Source: Takifugu bimaculatus
Taxonomy: Eukaryota; Chordata; Actinopteri; Tetraodontiformes; Tetraodontidae
DNA: 64,000 bases
Reading direction: 5' to 3'
Assembly: GCA_004026145.2 (NCBI GenBank)
Contig: CP034996.1
Coordinates: 12,459,641 to 12,523,640, forward strand
Made by a program: the position numbers and the translations under genes. A model generated the notes under the pieces. The model made no database searches, was not told where the DNA came from, and saw only the letters and a list, made by a program, of their open reading frames with translations. Positions within the stretch are counted from its first letter, which is position 1. Each line of letters starts with the position of its first letter. Below are positions 26,419 through 38,800 of this stretch, piece by piece.

Positions 26419-29400
26419 TCACCAGTTCATGATGCAGTTCCTGTTCAGGGTCATGAAGTACACCTGGCTGCTGCCCCCAGAACGCACGGATGCAAAGAAC
26501 ACCTGCGGAACGACACAGGCGTCAGGTCTCCAGCGTGGGAGGGTCCTGCTGTTGTCAGTGAAGTGATCAGTCTCACCTTATCATTTCTCTCGCAGAGGAA
26601 CTTCAGCCTCTGAGCTCTTTTGTGCATGAAGACGCCATCGAGGTGGCCGGTCTCCACCGATCTGATCTCAATGGCCTTCTCTCCCCATCCCATGATCTGA
26701 TTGGAGCAGATGTGAGCTGTGGGCGAAACGTGATGTTAAGATGTTTAAAAGCCACCGGTATATTGCCGTATCTTTATCGTCCGTGGAAATGAGTCGTACC
26801 AACAGAAGTGGGCATCTCGCCCCACTGCAGGACCACGTCCTTAATGATCCGGCCGTAGGTGTTGACGTAGACGCCTTCGTCCTCGTAGCACAAAAGCATT
26901 TCCATACCATCGGAGCTGGGCAGGAACACTATGGCATGTGGCGTCACTTGGCTCTGGATCTGTTTTAGATCACAAAGAGTTTCCCTACAGTAAAACAAGC
27001 TCGGAGGACGACTAAATGCAAGACAAGCATCAGCGTTTGGCTCAGTTTTGTTTTTAACATTGTGAGTGGGGGGAGGGGGGTTGAGCTCCCCAAAGAGTCT
27101 CCTGCAGAAGACAGGCCTCTGATCCAGAAAATGAAACCCTTTTATAATTATGAGCCATTTCAGCAGGTTGCCAGGCAAAGCTTCCTCTAAATCACAACCT
27201 TCAAGATTCCAACTTACGTGAACTGGAATATAAATGTCATAGTTGTTTCCAGAATCTACATCAATGGCATGGAAACCAGCGCAAGAACCATAAATGACCT
27301 TTAACCTCTGCCCCTCTTCAACTGTCAGGTCCACCAGGACGGGCCTGTGAGGCAGGTCTGAAAAAGACTGATTCACAGAGAGCATGTCATCAACTTTGAG
27401 GCTCATTTGTGATCAGGAAGAAATAATCCACCTTAAACATGGAATTTACCTTGAAGGCCATGAATTTGTGATAAGGTTTAGGTGCCCACTGCGTACACTT
27501 CCACAGCATTCTTCAAGGCGATAACCAGGAACTTTATCCTCTCGTACTTGACTGGACAAAGTAAGCACAGCCCACTCACATTACATCAGTAAGCTCAGTC
27601 CACTGCCTGCTTCAGAGGTGTTGCTGAAGATCCAAATAAGACAACAGGACCAGATAGCCCCCATTAGCCACTCACCCACTTTGTAGTGTACACAGCCCTC
27701 CATCTCCCCCACTGTGGTCCAGCCTTGTTTCTTCTCCACCTCAGGGTCATTGTGGAGGATCTTATTCCTCAGCCAGGCCAGGTAATACACACGCACCTTA
27801 TTTTTCTTGCCTTAATAGATCAAGACGTCACATTTAACCTTTTGGTTAAAACCAAGACTAGTTTGCTCTCTAAGTTTGGGAATTTGATGAATCCAAAGTT
27901 AATTAAAAACAGGGGAGGCACGAGCACACCGATAACGCTGCATTTCATGAGAATCCTCCGATTGCCTTGACTATGAGCATCATGAATAACCTGATATGGT
28001 GATGAGCAGATTGAGACCCTCGAGCACGTCCATTTGTTGGAATCTTCGGGAGTTGATGAGGGGGTAGACTTTGCCCTGGCCGCTGCGGTCCAGCAACTTT
28101 AAACCATTCTCGGTACCCACCAAAAGGTTTACGCCTGAAAACACAAGGCACACAAATATACAGCTTATTTACATATATTATATAATAATAACCACTTCCT
28201 TAAAGAGAATGTGCTGTTCTTAACATTATCCGATTTTAAAATTGTCTTTGGTTTTTAATATTTTTCTGCATTTGAGCACCAGTACAGCTGTTTTTAATAT
28301 TTCTCCTCACCCCAGAGTGCATGCACACAGGATTTCTGAGTTGAATCTCTTCTTGTATTTGCGGATCTCGGGTGTGTCGTTGGGCGGACGCGTGTTGGTG
28401 GGATTAACATTCACCATCGATCCTTTTCGCACTTCCATCTTCAGCTGCTCAAACCTGGAGCCTATTAAAGAGACAACCATGGTGGGGAAAGGTAAACCAC
28501 AACAAGGTCCTATAAAGAATTGTTTTTTTTGTTTAAAAAAAAACAGTTAATGTTTCCCAGAAGAATGTTGCTTGTGCAAGACGACATTTTGAAAAGGTGA
28601 GGGCTGTTTTGTAACTTCTAGCCGGGCGGCTGACTCACCAGACAGAGACATGTTATCTCCAGTTCCTCCTGGTGATTGGTACATTCCCAGATCCACAAAG
28701 GTCGTAAAGGAGGACTTTCCAGATGCTTTGACCAAACCTCTGGACTGATACTGTTGGAGCAGAGAGAAACGATGAGCTGCACAGCATTTTGTAAGGCAAC
28801 AACATCTTTGTGGAAATTTGGCATTCAAACTGGAAGGTTTGACACACTGGACTGGAATAAACTTATGGGCTGTATAGTGAAGGCAGAGTAGACCTAAAAA
28901 TAAACCAGGAAGTTAGGAATGATATATTTGGAAACAGTAACTTACATCATAAACAGAGTCCTTCCCAGGGGAAGAATGAGAGGCCGAATCAGTGGGGGAG
29001 TGGGAAGGCTGAACCACATCTGGCAAGTTAGTGTACCCGTTATGGTTGCGCTTCTCTGGGGTCTTCAAAAGAGACACCGCAGCTTCTTATTACACAACAG
29101 TAATATCAGGACGGTGTGTTTCATCACATACAACAAGTGATCACATGCTGTGAAGTAGCAGTGGTGACAAAAGCATTGCAGTTAAGACCCAATTTTATTC
29201 TTCTACCAAAAATATTATGTTATCCCAAATAGATCAAACCCAGACCCTTCACCTTTTTCATTACTGCCAATGTACAGACAAGAGGAAACTACAAGCAGTT
29301 GTGCTGAAAACAGACACAATTTTACACTTTTGCTCTTGCAATAGTTACACAAGTGATCACATTTTATTGTGCATTTGTAGTTTTTATAGTAAATGTGCAA

Positions 29401-29829
29401 ATGCCTAAACCTGGTGTTCTGTATATGACGTGTCATTCAGTCTGATGTAGGGTTACAACTGTTTCTAATAACGAACCATCTATGAGATGTAAAACCGTCT
29501 GTTTAATGAGTCATCTCCATGTCTCTGAAGGAATCATCTGAAAACTGGATGCCTCACATAAAATAAAAATGTGATTAATTCAGTTCCTGTTATTTCTCTA
29601 CAAGCCATTCACTCAAAATTCCACTGTAAAAAATTTTGAACTGTTCACAAAAGAAAACAGGATTTAGGTTGAGTTGCTTTCTGAATACCTGAATTTCTTT
29701 GGCTGTTAGAGCTTGATGATAAATGCCACACTGAGCTGTTTGTTATACCTTGATCTTCTTCAAATCAAAATGCATTTTAAGCACACACACACACACGCAC
29801 ACACAGACACACACACAGACACACACACA

Positions 29830-29892
<63 letters not shown>

Positions 29893-32800
29893 CATATGTG
29901 ACTCACCCTCTGCACCAACATAGTCTGATCTCCATAGCCTCCAGCTTGCTCTTCCTCTCCACCCTCGCCTTCATCTTCATGAACCACCATAGTGTTGACT
30001 GAGTCAGTGTCTGCATCCCGGTGACTGAAATCAAAAGAGGAATACAGGTGAATGACCACATGGCACATCCAGCATAACACAGTCTAAAGAGGTTGGAAAG
30101 GATCAATTACCCAAATTCTATTTCATTCTATTTGTTTAATACATTTCCTGACTTGAATCAATAAGGTCATTGTGACAATATCCACTATAATTATAACTGC
30201 AAACACACAAACTTCCTTTATCTAAATTGAAACTTAATCAGAAAGTTTACACTTTTAGGAAATCAGAGTCAATCTTGGCCCACGTATCCATTACATGTTA
30301 ACATTAAGATTGGTTTTGTTTCTTTGTTGAATGATACTAATGAATAATTAACCCACAAAAATGAGAAATAAACCACCTCACTTTTTCTGCCTACATTTTT
30401 AAGACTATATCTTCATTTTAAGAACCCAGTGCAAGTTTTAAGAATGAAAAAACAATCATTTATGTTCCTGTTACCGATCTGTGGGGCTTTCTTCTTCCTC
30501 TACCCCCTCACCACTCTCACATTCCTCACTGCTCTCACTGCTCTCAGAAGAGGAAGAGTAATCGTTGGCTTTGACGGGTGGCCGTGGCTGTTCTTCGGCA
30601 CGCTCTTTGGCAAAGAGGCCATGGTCCTATGCACATACACCAGCGTTATTTTCAAATAAGTTAGTACTGTAAGTTTGTAGTCTTGCATTTAAAGGTAGTT
30701 CAATGAAAACTGAAAGTGATTCATCATAAAAATTCAACACAATGACAGAACATGTAAGGTAGTGGTAAATTAAATAACTTAGAACGGCTACAATAGTTGA
30801 ACCAAGGGTGTGATATCAATGAGGTGAATATATACTAGAGATGGGCACATGAATGCATCATGTTATCACATCAAAGCATAATTCCATTAACATTCATAAT
30901 CAGTATTTCGAAAATCAATGGAAACTTCCTCTGAATGCATATACAATCAGCATTGGCTCTGGTCGTGTAAGATCAGGCGTCTCATCCAATGACAGCAGTA
31001 GGTTTGGACCCAATACTCCTGGAGCAAGTCTGTTGATCAAAACAGACTAAAAACTACAGATAACCAACAGCAAGACCAGCTGCCACAGCGAAGTGCACCA
31101 CTACAAACTGCAGTGCAGTAATAATGGGATTACGTGCCGAAAAATCCCGATGACGGTAAATGCAATTAAGATTTGAATCAATGCCCAGCGCTAATATATA
31201 CATATCTAAAACATGAAGTACCTTAATGAGGCGTAATGACATTTAAATCACATTTCACAGGATTTCAAAATAAATAAACAAGTACGTAAAGATGAAACTG
31301 ACACACTCATGCAGGAATAGTGAGCATTTGCCACAGTAACACTAACCTCCCCTATAGCCCTCTTGTAACTCTGCATTTTTGAAGTAAACAAATACAGATT
31401 AGGGACAGATAAAGTGCAACTATGAGGAAACAATATTTCAATTCCCATGTCAGTAAACCAGTGGTCTCTGGTTTGCGTGCATTCATTTAATGCTGGCAAA
31501 CAAATAAATACTGGAGACAATAAACATGGGCTGTCTGTAAGTGCCACCTACAGCGGGACGCCCAGGGCGGGAAGAGGTGCGAGACTCCCCTGGCTTGTGA
31601 CGGCTATCATGGGAGAGAATGGGTGAATCCATTTTGGATGAGCCTGCAAACGTGAAGATAAAGTATAGTTTCATGATTAAAAACAGACCCACTGCTAATG
31701 ACAGTTTGGGGATAAACATGAGCGAGCAGACTTACTCAGGATGCGATGCCTCTCAAGTGATCCAGTCTGAGGGAGATTGGATATGACGCTCATGCTGTCC
31801 CCTCGCTCCCAACGATCATTGCGGCTGAGATCTGGATTACTACCATTAAGGCACATTCAAAATACATAACGTTTTATGAATCATGTCCGAATTGTTCAAA
31901 GAGACTGATATTTTCAGCATGTCCGAGGCAGTACCTTGCTCTTACTGGATGCCTGATCCCCGAGGAAAGGTTGGTGTTGAGAGCTGTGGCAATAGATGCC
32001 GTTCTCTGGGGAATCTGACAGTAAGATCATGTTATATGTCTTTGTAAGTATGCCAAAATGCAGGTTAAACTGAACCATGTTTGATAGTTTTATTTCTTCT
32101 TTACACCTGCCATTGTGCAGCGATCCATAATCACGCACCAAGCATCAAGACTAAATATAATCTCCTAAAATTAATTAGAAAATAAAAATCACATTGACCG
32201 AGTTATACCTAAATCTTACCTTAGGTGGAAGCTCCACATCTGGCAGGCGTATCCAGGGGCCGCGATCCTCTCTGATGAGGTGTGCCTGTGGTGCTGGAAT
32301 TTCTGAAGTGGGGTCTGAGTTTTGACGCACTAACTCTCTGGAGTGGTTGGGACGGGGTGTGGGTGTAAGGGAAGGATCCTGGGTGGGAAAGGCGGACATG
32401 GTCTTAGTAGGCTGGTCACAGAGTGACTGCGAGCGGGGGACAGGTGCAGCGTAAGGCTTGAGGGGAACCAAGTGAGCCATCTGAAACTGCGGAGGACAGC
32501 AGGAGCAGCAGCACGCCAGGCAGGGAGGAGTAGCAAAGAGGAAGGAAGAAGGAAGAACACAAAAGAAGTAAGATGAGATGGAGAATAGTTGGTTTAATAT
32601 ATAACAGTTGTAGAGGAAAAGAAGGGGAAAGGAGGGGTAATAAGGTGTGAATACAGTAGAATAGAAAATAAAATATAAAGCAGCTCAGGGCTTAAGGGTT
32701 AAAAAGCCTTAGCAGTTGTACATTTTGTTGTATAATATTCAAAAATTTTAACACCCACCTTTCCTTGTCCCCCTTGGGGCTCCACAGGTCTCTGCATGGG

Positions 32801-35800
32801 TGGAGTTTGAGACTGGGCAACTCCCGATTGGCTGATAGAGTCGGAGCGTGACTGGATAGCAGTGTCGGAGACAGTGGTGCAGATTTTAGGAGAGCCCTGT
32901 CTGTTGAGTTTACTTCGCTCCTCCACCTAAATTAAGGGGTGAACAACAGTGAAGAAGGATGACTCTAAGAGGCTGATGTGCATTAAAAGACTGGTGTCAT
33001 AGGGAATGGTTCAATCTGTACCTCACGGGCCCAGGTGGGTTTGTTGTTTGGGTCCAGATTCTTGTTATAATGGTAGAGCTGGGGCTTCTTTTCTTGCTGC
33101 TGTTGCAGAGACACCAGGTAGGCATGTTCCTGCTGCAGCTGCCTCTGCAGTCTCTCTGACTGACGCTGCTCTTCCAGCTGCTTGCGTTTATACTCCTTGA
33201 AGGAGAAAATAATGCTATTGTCAGCCTTAACCACACAGATTAGACAAGAATACATGCTCAACCGCAACAACTTAATTCATCCAAATAAGTGGAGTGTTTA
33301 GTCCATTGTGTCAGTACACATCAATACACTTTAAATATCTCAATTCATTTTTATAGGTTTTGGTCGTGGCTTAATTATTTCAGTCACATATCCTTTTTTT
33401 TTTTTTATCCTGCAAACTGTAGCTTCTATAATCCAACAGCCTGACAGAGATGATTCTAAGGTTTTAAATGCACACGTAATATTTGTAATTATGATGAAGC
33501 CGAGCATTAGAGGCCTCAAATTATGGGGTACCATCCGCTCTCAACGCTGGTCCCCAAGGAAATACATTATGTAATATATTAGCAATCAGTGGTATTTTTT
33601 TAAACTCGGGATAAAAAAAGAGGAAGAATGAGCAATGTCTATGATTAATTCAAATGGGAACAACTTTTTATAACTCTGCATGAGCAAGCTCAAACAAGGA
33701 TGTCTGAGCTTTCAGTTCCACTAAATTTTTTGCCAGACTGCCCCTAAAATCTAGGTCAGCGTATTCCTTTTTAAGGCAAGCTTTTTGCGGGAGATGCAAA
33801 AGACATTTGGGAAAATGAATCCAGGCCTGATGTATCCCCAATGAATATCACAAACCTGCAGAGGTGTAACAATATAGAAAAATTTGACTTTGAAATGCTG
33901 TTTATGTAATCACAAGGAGCTTTATTCTTGAATACTCTCATTTAGCAGATGTTTTTGTATTAAACTGAAATAAGGCCAACCTTAGTGTTCAATGATCGAA
34001 AGACAAACGACCAAGATGTAATGTGCACTGATTACCATAAGCAATGCTTGCTCCTGAAGCAGCTGCTGCTGAAGGATTTCTAATTGTCGCTGTTCTTCTT
34101 CTAACTTATGTCGAATAAACTCCTGAGGAAATGGAGATGGCAGAATTATATCAAATTAATGCACAAGAGGGAAATAAGGGTGAACAATGGAACAATTATG
34201 TAATGCAATTGTCATTAACAGGAAACAATTAGCTGAAAAGTTAAAACACTTATTATCTAAGCATATAAACACTGTAGTGCTGCAGAGATTGTGACAAATT
34301 ACAATAGACTTTTTGACAAATCATTGAAATTGTCAGCAGCACAGTGTGACGTCTGTGAACATTCTAACATAAAATGTGTGTGTTTTCATACTAGGAGGTG
34401 AGCTGCTCTGACGCCAGACCTTTGCGTTGGTAAGGGTAGACTGGAAACAACACAAGCGGCGCAGAGAGCTCACCCACAGAAAACTCATCTCTGAATAAAT
34501 ACACTAATTTAGACCCTTGCTGCTATGGCAACCTACTCGTGGAATTTCACCACCAGGGCTACTTTTACTGCGTTGCCGCTGGTCACACCCACACACTACG
34601 CTGACTGGCTGATTGCAGACCCACATCTCCTGTGATTGGTTACCTGCTCCCTTTCTGCCAACCTTCTGTCCTCTTCCCGTCTCATATCATCAAGTCTCCG
34701 ATGGGGACCTTTTTCTTGCTGCCTCACCATCTCTCGCTCTTTCCTCTGTTGCTGGGAGAGAAGGGTGACAGTAAAATGAGTACTAAGGGTAGGATATTGC
34801 TAGACGAGACTTGTACACGGGTTTTTTTGAGAACTTGCAGTACAAGGCAGAAAATGAAAGCCCTTAGCACTCACTCTCTCTTGCAGGGAAACAAGAATCG
34901 CCTATTTGGCAGCTATATAAAACACTAGAAGCTCTAATTTTTACCACACTTGATTGTAGCTCTGCACTTTTTCGATGAGCCAGTAAAAAAGTGAAGGGTC
35001 AATAACACTGCACCGTTTCAACCGACTACTTTAAAAGAACACATGAAAACAGAGGCCCCAGTGTTACAATTATGTTTGCTCATTTCAAAATCATGGTGGT
35101 TGTCGTGCTGCCAAGTCTAGCCTTCTTTTGAGATTTCAAAAGAAGTTTCAAAATAAATTTTCCTGTTTTTATGCTTTTCTTCCTGGTAGTGCTCTCCACT
35201 GAATTTGTGAGACATCATCTGATACATATAGTGCATCTCATGAAAGACCACGCATACATATATAGTGCTTACTTTAAGGGCTGATTTACAGCTTAGTAAA
35301 GAACTGGTTAGTTATTGTATTGTGGAAAAATACATCTGGAGGACATATTTTGACAAAAACCCACAACTACCTAACTGAAAATCATGTCATACTCTATATT
35401 TGACAAACAATATTTGCATTTAATTTTACCTTTCTGCTAGCAGCAAATTGGAATGTTAGAAAAGAATGAAAATTATGCTCAATTCAAGAAAAATATCTCA
35501 ATTTTTGGAAGGAACTGTTTGGCATTTTGAGGAATGAACCCATCTGCGTTCTTGCCAAGATGACAAGATTAATAACAATGCCATGTTTGCGAGTGAAGGA
35601 ATAAAGTGCCTTAACTATTAAGGCACAACAAAATGGTTTGTAGGATTCTGAAAGCTGAGAGATAGAAATGTATGATGCATCAAAATGGGACATGAAAATA
35701 TCTTTTTTTTTTATTAGCTTGTTAAGAGTTATTGGGGTGACTCTACCTCTTCAATTCGACGACGCTGTTCCTTCTGCTCTTCGATTCGTTTCTGTCTATC

Positions 35801-38800
35801 GTGCAAAAGTTGCCTCTTGTGTTCCTCGGGGTCTCGACGTTGAGCAGCAAGCTGGGCCTGCTGCCTCTTGTGGGCCTCGGAGCGCTCTTTGTTCTCCTGC
35901 TGAAGACGCTGGAAGTCCCTCCTCAGTGTGGACTCACCAGGTACATTAAGGATTGAGCTAGGAGAGGATGAAGAGGAACATTTAGCTGCACAGTAAAGAA
36001 AATCCAGCCATAATAGTAGGAGAGTGACTTACCTCGACTCTCTGTCATCGCCACGGTTTTCCTCCTCTTCATCACTACCACTGTACTCATACTCTGTTTC
36101 CTCTATTAAGACATTACAACAGAGTTCAGTTAATCAAAATTCAAACAAATCACAGACCAATAGGACCACACATTAATATTGATGTTGTTCACTCACCTTT
36201 TTCTCCCCGTTTCTTGCGGGTACGATCAATGTGATCTTTGAGTTGGATTCGGACCTGGCGCTCTGTGGGCTGGTCTCGTATAAATGAATGTTTGAGCAGC
36301 TGCTCTGTAGATGGACGGCTGGGATACGTCTTCACAAGGCATCCTTCTATGAAGTCTATGAACTTCTTGGACCTGTGATGCGGATGGATAATGGTAGATC
36401 TTGATCTGGCCAATAGTACTAAGACTGAAACGGATCACTGTTTTTGTTTGACTCCTTAACACAAATATACTGCGACCTTTGCTCCAGTTCAAACTATTAT
36501 TCTTCAAACCTTTATCTGTGATCATCAAATAATCTTGCAGTAATACCGGATTCATATGGAAAAACAAAAAGGAATATGATGCAATTACCAGGGGAAATTA
36601 TGGACTGTAGTTTATTTTGGGACAATGTTGGTTAACTTTAGGAGAGCTGGAAAGGATTATAGTCCTAGTTAATGCTTTAACATTTGTGTGGGCCTTTGTG
36701 TAATAACTGAATGGTAAAAAAACTGGATATTAAATACCATTTCCCACTTTCGATGGAAGGATTTTGTTAAGGATTTTTCAACTTTTAACTCCACACATTA
36801 GTGATCACTGTCACCCATATTCAACCATCTTTAGCAGAGCGACTGGTAACTCACCATTTTTTGGACTTCAGTTTCGGTGGGGGATTCCTGGGAATCAGGA
36901 AGAGGGCCCTCATAGGGTGCATGTCACACAAGGCTACATAAATAAACATGGAAATAGTTATTAAATCCGCCTATTAATGCTGAAAGATGGACAACATATT
37001 GTAGTTTCAATTTAAAATGTGAATATTGCCATATGGAAGCTGGAACTGTAGCTTCCATTACATATATTCAAACATGGTTACAGCTGCTGTTATCCAATAT
37101 TTCCTGTTGCCCCAGGCTTATTGCTACAGTGTGAGAACAAGGCATGTGAGTCATTGTGTTCCCAGCGTAGGTAGCTAAACCTGACTGGTTAGCTTTATAC
37201 TTCCTCAGAAAATAGGCTTTTGTAACACATTCTTTTTGGAAAACTTGATTGCCACTGGCACGAAGAGACTTTAATTTTAGCATTTTAAAATGGCCATAAA
37301 ACATGTGAGCAAGCTCTACTTTGAAAGTGAATTTAACACAGGGGTTTAAACATGCTAACAATTTAAAGATAGCACCATGTCTTCAGTAAGTGTGCATGTA
37401 TTACTACCACTGACAGGATATTGACAGTTTTATCTGGAAAATAGAAGTAGTTAAGTCAATAAGTTTTAAGTTAAGGTCAATTCACCTATCTATTGTCTTG
37501 TGGGCCGTAGATAGCTGTACTTGTTTACTTTTTATAGAAATAGAATCGCCACTTAAGTACATTCTAGGATAATAACTGTTGATCAAAAATTATTATAAGA
37601 AAGGATTGTTGCCCATTTAAAAAAAAAAAAAGCTCATGTTTTATCAGTTATGAAACTGATGGAGTGGCTAGAAGGTACTGCATAATTCACAACTGTAATG
37701 TAACAGGTGCAGTGGTCTTTCAGAACAGCAGCTATAGGATGTGGTGTAGCCATAATAGTGCCACAAATGTATTTTTAATAAGGCCATATGCCAGGTGAAC
37801 CACATGAGACACTTGTGTCCGAGTTTCTCACAGGTTTAGTGGCTAGCATTATAGTTCACCGCTTTAAACCAATGCTGAAAACATTGTGAACGTAAGAAGG
37901 CTGGAATTAAACTAAGATGATTAATGAGAAATGGCCTGTTTCCAATCCATGAGGCAGCTCTGTAGTACTAAAACATTAGGCTCATTCATCGTGTTTCACA
38001 AAGATATTTTCCATCTTTAACTGCAATTTCAAAACGTTGTAGCCTAGACCTTTCTACTGTGAAACAGTACAAACGCAACAGTCAGGTTGGACAAAAAAAT
38101 GTCACAGCAGGGCCTCCTGCACATTAAACTGACAAGATCTGTGCAATCAACCTTCACACACCGACTGCCAGCTCATGGCTACACTATCTTGATTACAGCT
38201 CTCTGAGGGTACAGACAGCAATGCTGCCATTGATCCAGTGTCATATTACATTCTATACCTGCCATTAGATCACAGAAATTACATTTGATTACATCTGCAA
38301 GATACTATAACATGACCATTAACACTTACGAGGAGCTCCCTCTGCCATCTCGATGGCCGTGATCCCCAAAGACCAGATATCGCTCTGTTAGATACACAAA
38401 TAACCGTGTTATCTTCAATCACCGAAACCCTGTTTGTGTGAACACAGACTGATCATACCCTGTAGTCATAGGTGGAATCAGGATTCTCGTCACAGGCGAT
38501 AACTTCAGGAGCCATCCAATACGGCGTGCCGATGAAAGTGTTTCTACGTCCAACAGTCCTGTCCAACTGAGCGCTCACTCCAAAATCAACTGAAGGTATG
38601 CAAAAACAAAAGCATAAGATGGCATGAACAGATTTTCACACCCAGAGATGTAAAAAAAAAAAAAAAAAAGGTTGCCGGTGTTTGATGTACCAAGTTTGAC
38701 TTCAGCGTTCTCCGTCAGCAGCACATTCTGCCCTTTGATATCTCTGTGAATGACTTTATGGGCATGGAGGTGGGAAAGGCCCTGCAGGCAGACAAAGCAC

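Noticed and set aside
29713..30080. Long Thr/His-rich and Val/Cys-rich ORFs at CA repeats (also at 17349-17880 and 21415-21835)
   Set aside because: They are translations of dinucleotide repeats with no flanking conserved sequence.
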